From NCBI RefSeq assembly GCF_015356855.1, contig NZ_ARXR01000009.1:41774-105773 (forward strand): DNA of 64,000 nucleotides. Reading direction: 5' to 3'. The translations under genes and the position numbers were made by a program. The notes under the pieces are model-generated. The model was not told where the DNA came from, ran no database searches, and was given only the letters and a program-made list of their open reading frames with translations. This DNA comes from Alloalcanivorax venustensis ISO4. GTDB taxonomy: Bacteria > Pseudomonadota > Gammaproteobacteria > Pseudomonadales > Alcanivoracaceae. This document shows positions 47,384-56,586 of this stretch, piece after piece. Position 1 is the first letter of the stretch, and each line of letters starts with the position of its first letter.

Positions 47384-47518
47384 AAAACACTCCGTTGCAT
47401 TCGTGGACGTTGGTGGCCGCCATTGAAACGCCGTCGCGGACCGGCGGGCAAGCGAACGCAGACGCTAGTGCCGGGCCGGCCTTCTATGGTCTCCTGGGTG
47501 TCCACAACAGGAGCAAAC

Positions 47519-48760
47519 ATGGCCCGCGACATTCTGGTTCTGGGCGCCGGCATGGTCGGCGTCTCCACCGCCTGGCACCTGCTGCAACGCGGCCACCGGG
47601 TCACCCTGGTGGACCGTAACGCGCCGGGGCGCGAGACCTCGTTCGGCAACGCCGGCATTATTCAGCGCGAGGCCGTGCGGCCCTACCGCTTCCCCCGCGA
47701 TCTGACCACGCTGACCCGGGTGCTGCCCAACCGGCAGGTGGATATCCGCTACCAGCCGTCCGGCATGGCGCAAGCCGCGCTGCCCCTGTTTCAGTACTGG
47801 CGTAATTCGGCGCCGGAGCGCTACGCGCGCATCGTCCCCGAATACGCGGCGCTGATCACCCGGGCGCTGAACGCCCACACGAAGATGATCGACGCCGCCG
47901 GCGCCGGCGAGCTGATCCGGCGGGACGGCTACCTGGAAGTGTTCCGCACCGCCGAAGCGTTCGACGCGGAATGCCGGCAGGCGGAACAGGACGCCGCCGA
48001 ATACGATGTCACCCATGAGGTCCTGGACAGCGCCACACTTTCCAAGCTGGAACCGGACCTGGCGCCCGGCCTCGCCGGCGCCATCCACTGGACCCAGCCC
48101 TGGACCGCCACCGACCCCGGCGCTCTGGTGGCCGCCTACGCCGACCACTTCCAGCAACAGGGCGGACGCTTCGTCCAGGCGCCACTGGAAACGCTGTCGC
48201 GCCACGGCAACGGCTGGCAGGCCGTGGTCGGCGGGGACACGTTCTTCGCCGAGCAGGTGGTGCTGGCCCTCGGCCCCTGGTCCACGCAATGGCTCGACCA
48301 ACAGCGCCTGCATGTGCCGCTGTTCGTGAAACGCGGCTACCACATGCACTACGGCGCCCGCGACAACGCCCGCCTGCACCACTGGCTGATGGACTCCGAA
48401 ACCGGCTACCTGCTCGCCCCCATGCGCGCCGGCATCCGCCTCACCACCGGCGCCGAACTGGCCCGCCACGACGCCCGGCCCCATTACCGGCAACTGGCCG
48501 CCGCCGAAGCCGTCGCCCGCACGCTCTTCCCCCTGGGCGACCGGCTCGACCCGCAACCCTGGATGGGCGCCCGCCCCTGCACCCCGGACATGAAACCCGT
48601 GATCGGCCCGGCCCCCGGTCTGCCCGGGCTGTGGCTGGCCTTCGGGCACGGCCACCAGGGCTTCACCATGGGGCCGATTACCGGCAAGTTGCTCGGGCAG
48701 ATGATGGATGGGGAGCCGACCGAGGTGGATATGGCGCCCTATCGGGCGGACCGGTTTTAA
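47519..48760 (+). CDS. FAD-dependent D-amino-acid dehydrogenase-like oxidoreductase
   Basis: 413 residues from the ATG at 47519 (SD CAGGAGC); the open frame upstream is not supported. The dinucleotide motif is DILVLGAGMVGVSTAWHLLQ and the C-terminal FAD contact is WLAFGHGHQGFTMGP. The family includes DadA, which deaminates D-amino acids in the membrane respiratory chain. Substrate may also be another imino acid. It converges on the RhuM-Fic gene. Confidence 0.87.
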   Translation: MARDILVLGAGMVGVSTAWHLLQRGHRVTLVDRNAPGRETSFGNAGIIQREAVRPYRFPRDLTTLTRVLPNRQVDIRYQPSGMAQAALPLFQYWRNSAPERYARIVPEYAALITRALNAHTKMIDAAGAGELIRRDGYLEVFRTAEAFDAECRQAEQDAAEYDVTHEVLDSATLSKLEPDLAPGLAGAIHWTQPWTATDPGALVAAYADHFQQQGGRFVQAPLETLSRHGNGWQAVVGGDTFFAEQVVLALGPWSTQWLDQQRLHVPLFVKRGYHMHYGARDNARLHHWLMDSETGYLLAPMRAGIRLTTGAELARHDARPHYRQLAAAEAVARTLFPLGDRLDPQPWMGARPCTPDMKPVIGPAPGLPGLWLAFGHGHQGFTMGPITGKLLGQMMDGEPTEVDMAPYRADRF

Positions 48761-48770
48761 GCGGCTGCGG

Positions 48771-49730
48771 CTACGCCACCAGATTCATCACCAGTCGCAC
48801 CATCAAGCTTTTTGCGCGCGGCGCACTTTCAGCGATCAATAACGTCAACGCGGTCAGACCGCGCTCATCCAGCGTCAGCCTCATGCCCTCCTGGCGCAGA
48901 TACAGCAGAAACAGAAACGCGCCGGAGCGCTTGTTACCGTCCGTGAACGGGTGGCTTTTAACCATAAAATAGAGCAGGTGTGCCGCCCGCTCTTCGCGAG
49001 TTTTGTACAGCGGCTCGCCAAACATGCTCTGTTCGATATTGCCGAGAATCGATGCCAAACCATCACCCTGGTCCAAGGCGAAAAGCGGCCCCGCTTCCTT
49101 GCGATCCCGCAATTCTTCCTTCAAAGCATTCAGCGCCCTCCGGGCCTCGTCCAGTCCCAGTACACCACGCGCCGGGCGGGCACCGGCAGGCACGCCCAGC
49201 CCGCCCTCATCGTAGTCCAACAAAAGACGCCAGGTGCGGGCATAACCCAGGATCAGACCCACCACCTCCTGGCCCAGGTCAGAGACCAGCTCTTGCCGGG
49301 TCAGTGTCTGCCCCAGCACTTCGACAGCCTGCTCCAACTCGGACAGGCCCTGCCGGGCCAGGCGGTGCTCATTGAGGCTGTAGCCGCGGGTCAGGTGGTG
49401 GCGCAGGACCGTGGTGGCCCATTGGCGGAAGCGCACCCCGCGCCTGGACTTGACGCGGTAACCTACCGAGATAATGACGTCGAGATTGTAATGTTCGATA
49501 GGCCGTTCGACCCGACGATGCCCCTCTGAACGAACTATCCGGAAATTCCGGACAGTTCCCTCCCGATCCAATTCACCTTCCTCAAACACGTTACCGATGT
49601 GCTCACTGACGGTGCGCAAGTCCTTACCGAACAGCTCAGCCATCTGCCGCTGGGTGAGCCAGACGGTCTCGCCCTCCAGCCGTACTTCAACCTTCTGGGC
49701 GTCTTCCTCGAAAATCACGATCTCGCTCAT
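48771..49730 (-). CDS. RhuM-Fic fusion protein (possible toxin)
   Basis: 319 residues from the ATG at 49730 (SD GGAG). Residues about 1-120 match the RhuM/virulence-protein domain: ETVWLTQRQMAELFGKDLRT, HIGNVFEEGEL, YNLDVIISVGYRVKS. Residues about 195-319 are a Fic/Doc domain with the catalytic motif H260-P-F-T-D-G-N-K-R268 intact. Fic enzymes transfer AMP or, as in Doc, phosphate to proteins. No inhibitory (S/T)xxxE(G/N) helix or separate antitoxin gene is clear nearby. Such fusions are found in mobile and accessory regions. Confidence 0.87.
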   Translation of the reverse strand: MSEIVIFEEDAQKVEVRLEGETVWLTQRQMAELFGKDLRTVSEHIGNVFEEGELDREGTVRNFRIVRSEGHRRVERPIEHYNLDVIISVGYRVKSRRGVRFRQWATTVLRHHLTRGYSLNEHRLARQGLSELEQAVEVLGQTLTRQELVSDLGQEVVGLILGYARTWRLLLDYDEGGLGVPAGARPARGVLGLDEARRALNALKEELRDRKEAGPLFALDQGDGLASILGNIEQSMFGEPLYKTREERAAHLLYFMVKSHPFTDGNKRSGAFLFLLYLRQEGMRLTLDERGLTALTLLIAESAPRAKSLMVRLVMNLVA

Positions 49731-49852
49731 GCCGGCTCCGTTCACAGGGAATGAGCCGGCATGCTCGCTCTGTACTGTGGGCGGGACAGTCAGCGAGAAC
49801 GGAAGATCATGTGAGCTGAATGCTCTGATGGATGTAGGACAGGACTGGGGCG

Positions 49853-50197
49853 CTATTTGACGCCGTCCAGGCTGGATAGGGCGGCGCCGGGTTGGCCGGC
49901 GATCACGCTGAAGGAGCCGTCGGTCTCCAGCACCACGGCGGCGACCTCGCCAAGGGCGCCGATGCCGGCGGAACGCACCGCCGCGTGTACTTCTTCCCGG
50001 GTCACCCGGGCGTCGCGCAGCGCGTCGTCGAGCATGGCGCCGTCGCGCAACAGCAGGCGCGGTTCGCCGGTGACCACCCGACGCAGCCACGGCATGCGCG
50101 TGCTCGACCAGGAAATGGCGAACTGCATGCCGATCAACAGCGCCAACGCCAGCAGACCCTCCGCCAGCGCCACGCTTTTACTTCCATACCGAATCAC
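49853..50197 (-). pseudogene. N-terminally truncated DUF421 (YetF-like) gene
   Basis: 114 codons from a GTG at 50197. The protein starts at the second half of the DUF421 family: VALAEGLLALALLIGMQFAI is the third membrane segment, followed by the cytoplasmic part (EPRLLLRDGAMLDDALRD, SAGIGALGEVAAVVLETDGS). The usual first two membrane segments and the SGKR-type loop are missing, and an in-frame TGA lies six codons before the GTG. The neighbouring VOC gene ends at 50259, so there is no room for them. Probably a relic. Confidence 0.68.
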
Positions 50198-50258
50198 TCC
50201 CTGTGCGGCGAATCAACGCAGCATGGCAGTCATCCGGCTGGATAGCGAACGGGGGGAC

Positions 50259-50651
50259 TTACTTAACGCGGTAGAGCCCGCAAAGCTTATTGCCGTCCGG
50301 GTCGAGCACGTAGCTCAGGTGCATGGCGCCCATGGCGCTTTCGCGCAGGCCCGGCGGATCCTCCACGGAGGTGCCGCCGTGGGCCACCGCCACGTCGTGC
50401 AGCTCTTTCACCTGCTCCGGAGAGTCGCACTTGAAGCCGATGGTGCCGCCGTTGGCGCCGGTGGCCGGCTGGCCGTTGAGCGGCTGGGTGATCGCCAGGG
50501 TGTTGCCGTCGTGGCGATAGAACAGCCGCACGATGCCGGAAGCGGTCTCGTTACGGATCGGCTCGCCGGCGCCGAGCACGCCGAGTACTGCGTCGTAGAA
50601 GCGCTTGGAACGTTCGATATCGTTGGAACCGATCATGATGTGGTTGAACAC
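50259..50651 (-). CDS. VOC family protein
   Basis: 130 residues from a GTG at 50651, with GGGAG upstream. The single VOC domain is complete: IMIGSNDIERSKRFYDAVLG, a central NGGTIGFKCDSPEQV, and MHLSYVLDPDGNKLCGLYRV. The terminal LDPDGNKLCGL pattern is common in the lactoylglutathione-lyase-like group encoded in many Gammaproteobacteria. The metal and substrate are unknown. Confidence 0.83.
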   Translation of the reverse strand: MFNHIMIGSNDIERSKRFYDAVLGVLGAGEPIRNETASGIVRLFYRHDGNTLAITQPLNGQPATGANGGTIGFKCDSPEQVKELHDVAVAHGGTSVEDPPGLRESAMGAMHLSYVLDPDGNKLCGLYRVK

Positions 50652-50727
50652 GTTGTTTCTCTCCCTTTTTTGCCGCCGGCGTTGTGCCGGCTTCATTGTT
50701 TTATTCGTTGAATGCCGAGGGCCTCTT

Positions 50728-51609
50728 TTACGCGCCTTCGTCTTCCACCGCCAGCAACGCCAGCAGGGCCCGGGTGGCGGGTGAGGCGGTCTTTGGCCAC
50801 ACCACGCGCACCGAGCGCTGGGGCGCATTGTCCACCCGCCGGGTGCTGACGTCCGTCAATTGGTGCGACAGGCTTTGCGGAATCAACCCCACCGCCAGCC
50901 CCTGGCGAACGATCGCCACCAGATGCTGCACGGTGCTCACCTCGAACTGGACGGTATATTCCAGCCCCTGGGCGGCGAAGGCCTCCGCGGACTGGCGGTG
51001 CGCACTGCTGCCCACGGGGAAATCCACCACCGGGCAGGACGCCAGCTGGCCCAGGGTCACCGTGTCGTGCGCGGTCAGCGGATGGGACGGCGACATCAAA
51101 GCCACCAGCTCTTCGTTACACAGCGACCGGCTACAAAGGCTACTGGGCACCGTCTCGCCCGGCCAGACGCCGATAAACGCCACATCCAGGCGGCGCTCTT
51201 CCAGTTTGGCCAGCATCTTCTCACTGCCCTCCATGACCAGCTCCACACGCACGTGCGGGAAGCGGCGGTGAAAGCGCGCCAGCAGCTCGATCGGGTCCGG
51301 GCTGGTGAGAGTGGAGATGGTGCCCATGGAAAGGCGCCCGCGCACCTCGCCGGTGGAGGCGACCACCTCATCGGTGATGCGCTGCACGGCTTCCAGCGCC
51401 TGGCGCCCCTGCTGAACGAACACTCTGCCCGCCTCGGTCAGACGCACCGAGCGGGAGTTGCGCTCAAACAGCGTGACGCCCAGCTCGCTTTCCAGCTGAG
51501 CGACCTGATGGCTGAGCGCGGACTGGACCGTATGGCACCGACGGGCGGCGCCGGTAAAGCTGCCGGCCTCGGCCACCGCCAGCACATACTCCACCTGCTT
51601 CAGCTTCAT
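50728..51609 (-). CDS. LysR-family regulator
   Basis: 293 residues if the ATG at 51609 is used (51618 is possible). N-terminal winged HTH: LKQVEYVLAVAEAGSFTGAA and LFERNSRSVRLTEAGRVFV. A LysR effector domain follows. The gene is divergent from an MFS exporter gene with 98 bases between; an AT-rich stretch (51629-51652) there carries T-N11-A spaced bases. It likely controls the exporter. Confidence 0.87.
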   Translation of the reverse strand: MKLKQVEYVLAVAEAGSFTGAARRCHTVQSALSHQVAQLESELGVTLFERNSRSVRLTEAGRVFVQQGRQALEAVQRITDEVVASTGEVRGRLSMGTISTLTSPDPIELLARFHRRFPHVRVELVMEGSEKMLAKLEERRLDVAFIGVWPGETVPSSLCSRSLCNEELVALMSPSHPLTAHDTVTLGQLASCPVVDFPVGSSAHRQSAEAFAAQGLEYTVQFEVSTVQHLVAIVRQGLAVGLIPQSLSHQLTDVSTRRVDNAPQRSVRVVWPKTASPATRALLALLAVEDEGA

Positions 51610-51707
51610 GGCATGCATCTCGAAAAACGATAGTTGGCATCATAATAATACATTTGCCCGATGGCACCGAGTCGCCGACACTCCCGGCCTCACCCGGAGG
51701 AGGCACC

Positions 51708-52946
51708 ATGAGGCACGCCGAGAACACCACCGATTCCGCCCTCAGCACCTGGCTGATACTGCTGATGGCCACCACCACCGGCCTGGTGGTGGCCAGCAAC
51801 TACTACGCCCAGCCGCTGCTGCACACCATCTCGGATCAGCTCGGCCTGTCCTACGCCCGGGCCGGCATCATCGTCACCGTGGCCCAGGCCAGCTATGCGC
51901 TGGGCCTGATCCTGCTGGTGCCGCTCGGCGACCTGGTGGAGCGCCGGCGCCTGATCGTCACCATGATGCTGTTCGCCACCGCCGGCCTGCTGGTGAGCGC
52001 CACCGCCGGGTCCCTGGCCGCCCTGCTGATCGGCACGGCCATTACCGGGGCGTTTTCCGTGGTGGCCCAGGTGCTGGTGCCGTTCGCCGCCACCCTGTCG
52101 CCGGTAGCCCAGCGCGGCAAAGTGGTCGGCACGGTGATGAGCGGCCTGCTGATGGGCATCCTGCTGGCCCGCACCGTGGCCGGCGCGCTGTCCAGCCTGG
52201 GCGACTGGCACACGGTCTACTGGGTGGCGGCGGCGCTCATGCTGCTCAACACCCTGGCCCTGTGGCGCGCTCTGCCCCGCTACGCCCCGACCGCCCGCAT
52301 GCACTACGGGCAGCTGATTGGCTCGGTGTTCGCCCAGTTCGCCCGCTACCCGCTGCACCGGCAACGCTCCCTGCTGGGCTGCCTGATCTTCGCCATGTTC
52401 AGCGTGCTGTGGACCTCGCTGGCCTTCCTGCTGTCCAGCGAGCCCTGGTCCTATTCCGACGCCACCATCGGCCTGTTCGGCCTGGCCGGCGCCATGGGCG
52501 CGCTGTCCGCCCGCCACGCCGGCGTACTGACCGACCGGGGCCACGGCGCCCAGCTCACCGTGCTCGGCGTGGTGGCGCTGCTGGTCTCCTGGGGGCTGCT
52601 GGGGCTGGGGCTCTATTCTCTGATCGCCCTGATCGCGGGGATCGTGCTGCTGGACCTGGCGCTGCAGGCGGTGCACATCACCAACATGAACATGATCTTC
52701 AACCTGGATGAGGCCGCCCGGAACCGGCTGAATTCCGGCTACATGTTCCTGTATTTCGTCGGCGGCGCCCTGGGCTCGCTGGGCTCCGCCGCGGCCTACC
52801 AGCAAAACGGCTGGCTGGGTGTGTGCCTGCTGGGTGGCGGGCTGGGTGTGCTGGCCGTGGGCTATGGGGTGTGGATCCATGCCGGGCCCGGGCATAGAGC
52901 CCATAGTCGTGGCACAAAAGAGGACGCTCGCTCCGTCGATTCCTGA
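51708..52946 (+). CDS. MFS transporter (12 TM)
   Basis: 412 residues from the ATG at 51708 (SD GGAGGAGGC). Twelve hydrophobic segments are visible, with the loop 2-3 motif GDLVERRRLIV and the SNYYAQPLLHTIS segment typical of a group of proteobacterial MFS exporters. Substrate is unknown. Control is probably by the divergent LysR. Confidence 0.85.
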   Translation: MRHAENTTDSALSTWLILLMATTTGLVVASNYYAQPLLHTISDQLGLSYARAGIIVTVAQASYALGLILLVPLGDLVERRRLIVTMMLFATAGLLVSATAGSLAALLIGTAITGAFSVVAQVLVPFAATLSPVAQRGKVVGTVMSGLLMGILLARTVAGALSSLGDWHTVYWVAAALMLLNTLALWRALPRYAPTARMHYGQLIGSVFAQFARYPLHRQRSLLGCLIFAMFSVLWTSLAFLLSSEPWSYSDATIGLFGLAGAMGALSARHAGVLTDRGHGAQLTVLGVVALLVSWGLLGLGLYSLIALIAGIVLLDLALQAVHITNMNMIFNLDEAARNRLNSGYMFLYFVGGALGSLGSAAAYQQNGWLGVCLLGGGLGVLAVGYGVWIHAGPGHRAHSRGTKEDARSVDS

Positions 52947-52991
52947 CCGGCCGGATCGACCATCGGGTACACAACCGATAGGGAGCGAACC

Positions 52992-53789
52992 ATGCCCAAC
53001 CAACACGGCGAATTTATCTGGTACGAACTGGCCACCGACAACGCGGACGCCGCCCAGCAGTTTTACAGCGCCATACTCGGCTGGCGGGTCACCGACAGCG
53101 GGCAGCCCGGCGTGGATTACCGCCTTCTCCATGCCCGCGACGAGGACACGGGCGAATGGCGCGCCATCGGCGGCCTGATGCAGCTCAGCGAAGAGATGAA
53201 ACAGTGTGGTGCCAGGCCGGTGTGGCTCGGCGATATCGGCGTCGACGACGTAGACCAGACCGTAGCGAAGGTCACCGCCCTCGGCGGCAGCGTGCAAATG
53301 CCCGCCAGGGACATCCCCGACGTGGGCCGGCTCGCCATGGTGACCGACCCGCAAGGCACGCCCTTCTATGTGATGCGCGGCCACAGCGACCACACCAGCC
53401 TGGCGTTCGCCTCCGTCCGCCCACGCGTGGGCCACTGCGCCTGGAACGAGCTGGCCACCCCCGACCCCGACGCCGCGAAAGCTTTCTATTTCGAGGCGTT
53501 CGGCTGGACCAAGGAGGGTGAAATGGACCTGGGCCCGATGGGCGCCTACGAATTCATCCGCCACAACGGCGTGATCGGCGCCTTTATGCCCAAGCCGGAC
53601 GACATGCCGGTGCCGATGTGGCACTACTACTTCCGTGTCGCCGACATCGACGCCGCGCTTGAGGCCATCACCGAACACGGCGGGCAAATCCTTCACGGTC
53701 CGGATGAGATTCCCGGCGGCGACTTCGCCGTCAAAGGCGTCGATCCTCAGGGGGCGCCGTTCGCGCTGGTGGGTTCCCGGCGGGTGTGA
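52992..53789 (+). CDS. Two-domain VOC family protein
   Basis: 265 residues with SD GGGAGC. Two VOC modules in tandem: residues about 5-125 (FIWYELATDNADAAQQFYSA, then GRLAMVTDPQGTPFYVM) and about 135-260 (CAWNELATPDPDAAKAFYFE, then GGDFAVKGVDPQGAPFALVG). The two-domain layout is that of the hydroxylase-like VOC enzymes in actinobacteria and proteobacteria. Function is unknown. Confidence 0.85.
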   Translation: MPNQHGEFIWYELATDNADAAQQFYSAILGWRVTDSGQPGVDYRLLHARDEDTGEWRAIGGLMQLSEEMKQCGARPVWLGDIGVDDVDQTVAKVTALGGSVQMPARDIPDVGRLAMVTDPQGTPFYVMRGHSDHTSLAFASVRPRVGHCAWNELATPDPDAAKAFYFEAFGWTKEGEMDLGPMGAYEFIRHNGVIGAFMPKPDDMPVPMWHYYFRVADIDAALEAITEHGGQILHGPDEIPGGDFAVKGVDPQGAPFALVGSRRV

Positions 53790-53920
53790 TCGCCCCTGGC
53801 ATGCCGGCCAGTGCGCACTGGTGTCTTCTGGGTTGTACTTTCAGGCCAATGCCTTTCACGCGCGGGGCGCGGCATAGTGGGATCCTTGGTTTGCCGCTCC
53901 ACCCGACGCGAGGAAACAGC

Positions 53921-54726
53921 ATGAACACCGCACTGATCACCGGCGCCTCCAGTGGCATTGGCCTGGACATCGCCCGGCAACTGGCCGCGCGCGGCCTGAA
54001 CCTGATCCTGGTCGCCCGCCGCAAAGAGCTGCTGGACCAACTCGCCGATGAACTGGCCACCAGCCATGGCATCACCACCACGGCACTGGCCTGCGACCTA
54101 GCCGACCGGCAGAGCCTGGCGGCGCTGTTCGATGACGTGGATGCCACCCTCGCCCGGCATAACGACCAGCTGACAGTGCTGGTCAACAACGCCGGCACCG
54201 GCTTCTGGGCGCCGTTCGCCGACCAGGACCTGGCCGGTTTGCAGCGGGACATCGACCTTAATGTCACCGCGCTGACCACCCTCAGCCACGGCTTTATTGA
54301 ACGCGCCCGGGCCCACGGCCAGCCCGGTTACCTGCTCAACATCGCCTCCCTGGCGGGCATCCTGCCCACACCCCGCTACGCCACCTACTCCGCCACCAAA
54401 GGCTATGTGCGGTTCTTTACCGAAATCCTGGATTACGAGCTGCGCGACAGCCCCATCAGCGTCACGGCGGCCTGCCCCGGCGGCGTGCTCACGCCCTTCC
54501 TCGACCAGGCCGGCCAGACCGTGAAGAAACAGACCGGCATCATGACCGCCCCCGAAGTGGCCAGGCTCTGCGTGGACGCCATGTACGCCGGCAGGTGGTG
54601 TACGTGCCCGGCCTGCTCAACAAGGTGGCTGTCTACACCAACCTGCTGCCCCGCCGCCTGCGCGGCTGGCTGCTGGAACGCAGCATGATGGTGAGCGTGG
54701 AGGCGCGGCCGGATGCGAGCCGCTAG
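53921..54726 (+). pseudogene. Short-chain dehydrogenase with a C-terminal frameshift
   Basis: The ATG at 53921 (SD GCGAGGA) opens an SDR: ALITGASSGIGLDIARQLAA for NAD(P) binding, VLVNNAGTGFW, LLNIASLAGILP with the Ser, and YATYSATKGYV with the Tyr-x3-Lys. The frame runs to 54688 but the last 30 codons (from about 54590) are Cys/Trp-rich and unlike an SDR. Shifting by one base near 54590-54592 gives QVVYVPGLLNKVAVYTNLLP and a stop at 54726, the normal SDR ending. A one-base deletion, real or from sequencing, explains this. The catalytic core is intact. Confidence 0.78.
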
Positions 54727-54858
54727 GAGCTGACTCACACAAACAGAGGACGGTTTATAGAAATTGCCTTTTGGTCACCAAGAGTGAGCATTTCCGGTGC
54801 TATATAAACTTTAGCCAGACGCGAATCCAGCAACGCATTTCACGCCATCGTCGGGGGA

Positions 54859-55779
54859 TCAATCGATGGCGTCCAACCGCTCGGCCAGCGTCTCCGCTTG
54901 TTCGGCGAACTTCTTTGGATTGTTTTTCTTCAGCTTCTCCAGGTTCTGAAGCTTCCAGCGGATGGCCGGCAGTTGATCGAGGTGATCGATGCCCAGCAGA
55001 GACCACTCGGGTTCAGTGGATACCAGGGACAGCAGGAATCGCCGTTCGTTGTCATCCAAGCCCTGCTGAAGCTCCCGCGCCAACCGCTCCCGGGTCGCCA
55101 ACAAATCGTCCAGCGAAACCGGTTCAGCGGTCATGCCGTCGAAGTTGTGGGTGTGGTCGTGCTGGATATCCCTGAACTGGGGAAACAGCACCTCATGAAC
55201 CGGCCGATTGTTGCTGGCCAGATACACCACAAAGGCGCGACGGATGCCCGGCGTAATCCCTTCATGGTCGAAAAGCTGCATCGCGTCGAACAGGTCGCGG
55301 GGGTGCTGGCGATCCATCGCCGCGACCAGCTTGCCGGCGTACAGGTCTTCCAGTGACACCACCGGGGTATCCAGATCGGCGAGCAGAGCGTCGCTGGCCG
55401 CAGCCGTCAGCGAGGTTTGTTGTACCGGTTTCACCGTGCCGCGCATCACGAAGTTGGTCTCCACCTTCACTTCGATAGACCCACGTCGCACCAGCAACCT
55501 GGTCTCGCCGGCGTCAGCTTTGGGGATGTGGACCTGAAAGCCCTGATTCTCCAACCGTTCCGCCGACTGACGGATCGCTGCGTTGATCTTCCCCAGCGCC
55601 TCCTTGCGCGGCAACGTGTGATCGGGAAACACCAAGTCCAGATCCACCGACAAGCGCGGCATATCACGGACGAACAGATTGATCGCTGTCCCGCCCTTCA
55701 AGGCAAAGGTGTCATCAACGAACACCAGCGGCGCCACCTGAGTGAGCAGACGGGCGGTGTCGAGGTAAACGGACTTCAT
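54859..55779 (-). CDS. abiEii: AbiEii-type nucleotidyltransferase toxin
   Basis: 306 residues. The nucleotidyltransferase core has KGGTAINLFV (G29, G30, T31) and LSVDLDLVF with D46 and D48. The later LEDLYAGKLVAAMDRQHPRD contains the conserved Lys and Asp of the AbiEii family. AbiEii enzymes are type IV toxins, some of which block phage growth by aborting infection; related MenT toxins add nucleotides to tRNA. The start overlaps the antitoxin stop as ATGA. Confidence 0.88.
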   Translation of the reverse strand: MKSVYLDTARLLTQVAPLVFVDDTFALKGGTAINLFVRDMPRLSVDLDLVFPDHTLPRKEALGKINAAIRQSAERLENQGFQVHIPKADAGETRLLVRRGSIEVKVETNFVMRGTVKPVQQTSLTAAASDALLADLDTPVVSLEDLYAGKLVAAMDRQHPRDLFDAMQLFDHEGITPGIRRAFVVYLASNNRPVHEVLFPQFRDIQHDHTHNFDGMTAEPVSLDDLLATRERLARELQQGLDDNERRFLLSLVSTEPEWSLLGIDHLDQLPAIRWKLQNLEKLKKNNPKKFAEQAETLAERLDAID

Positions 55780-56513
55780 GGCTTGAGCACCAACAGGCCA
55801 TCGCCGGACCGGGACACCCAGGGCCGGTCGCTGCCGGTGGGCAGCCTGGCGGGATCAAGCTTGGCCGCCCAGGGTAATTCACCCTCGCGGCCGAGCTGTA
55901 AGCACAGCCGCACGGTCTTCACGCTCGTGCAGTGTTCCAACAGGTCCTGCAGCACCCGGGCCCGCAGGTTGTAGCTGCTTTCCATCAACTCGCGGGCCTC
56001 CTGCAGCGGCTGGCGCACACCCACATCGCTGAGCATTTCCAGCAAGGCGCGCTCCGGCGTCGAAACCCGTGGCGCGCCGGCTTCTCCCTGAAACGGCCTC
56101 ACCTGCCGCAACGCGTCAGGCCGCTCATCAAACAGCCGCTTCCGGTGATACTCCGCAGGGAAGCGATCAGTAAACCAATCGGGCAATTGGCCGGACTGCC
56201 AGCCATAGAGCTGTAGCACCGGCTGCTGGGCAACGTACTGGCGCACGCCATACCAATCGAGCGCCGTTTTGCCGCCCACGTGCAGCCCCTCGAACCGGCG
56301 CTCAAGCAGCACCAGACAGGGCCCCAGCGCCAGGGTGTCGTTGGGGCGACAATAGACGCCACGCGCCAGCCGCGTGAGCCAGCCGGCGCGCACGTAGTGC
56401 ACCGCCAGATCAGCGGAGATCCCCAGCGCCGCCAGATCCTCCGACATCAGCGGTGCGCCCGGCTCAAACCGGGTGTAGAGCGCATTTAGTTTGTTACGTC
56501 CTGTCGTAGCCAT
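55776..56513 (-). CDS. abiEi: AbiEi-type antitoxin
   Basis: 245 residues from the ATG at 56513. The N-terminal winged helix (LGISADLAVHYVRAGWLTRL, then ARGVYCRPND) binds DNA, and the C-terminal part carries STPERALLEMLSDVG, typical of AbiEi_1/AbiEi_3 antitoxins. It should repress its own promoter and counter AbiEii without direct complex formation (type IV). The start codon is 7 bases after a good -10 box and overlaps a perfect palindrome. Confidence 0.87.
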   Translation of the reverse strand: MATTGRNKLNALYTRFEPGAPLMSEDLAALGISADLAVHYVRAGWLTRLARGVYCRPNDTLALGPCLVLLERRFEGLHVGGKTALDWYGVRQYVAQQPVLQLYGWQSGQLPDWFTDRFPAEYHRKRLFDERPDALRQVRPFQGEAGAPRVSTPERALLEMLSDVGVRQPLQEARELMESSYNLRARVLQDLLEHCTSVKTVRLCLQLGREGELPWAAKLDPARLPTGSDRPWVSRSGDGLLVLKP

Positions 56514-56549
56514 ACTACGACTTATACGCTTTTCCAAAACAGCCTGCAA
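56503..56549 (-). promoter_or_regulatory. AbiE promoter and operator, probably leaderless
   Basis: On the minus strand TTGCAG (56549-56544), 17 bases, TATAAG (56526-56521), then 7 bases to the ATG (56513). Transcription should start at or next to the A of ATG. GTCGTAG (56503-56509) and CTACGAC (56515-56521) are perfect inverted arms around the start codon, covering the -10 edge. Confidence 0.72.
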
Positions 56550-56567
56550 TTTAGAAAACTCCCTATT

Positions 56568-56586
56568 ATCGTATTGAAACTACGAT
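56568..56586. promoter_or_regulatory. Second AbiE-region palindrome
   Basis: ATCGTA (56568-56573) and TACGAT (56581-56586) are perfect 6-base arms with a 7-base spacer, about 20 bases upstream of the AbiE -35 box. The core TACGA is shared with the palindrome at the start codon. AbiEi proteins are known to bind paired inverted repeats cooperatively. Confidence 0.6.

Noticed and set aside
47384..47518. Upstream extension of the FAD oxidoreductase to 47423
   Set aside because: The extra 32 residues have no SD and precede the dinucleotide motif, which in this family begins at the N-terminus; the ATG at 47519 has a good SD.
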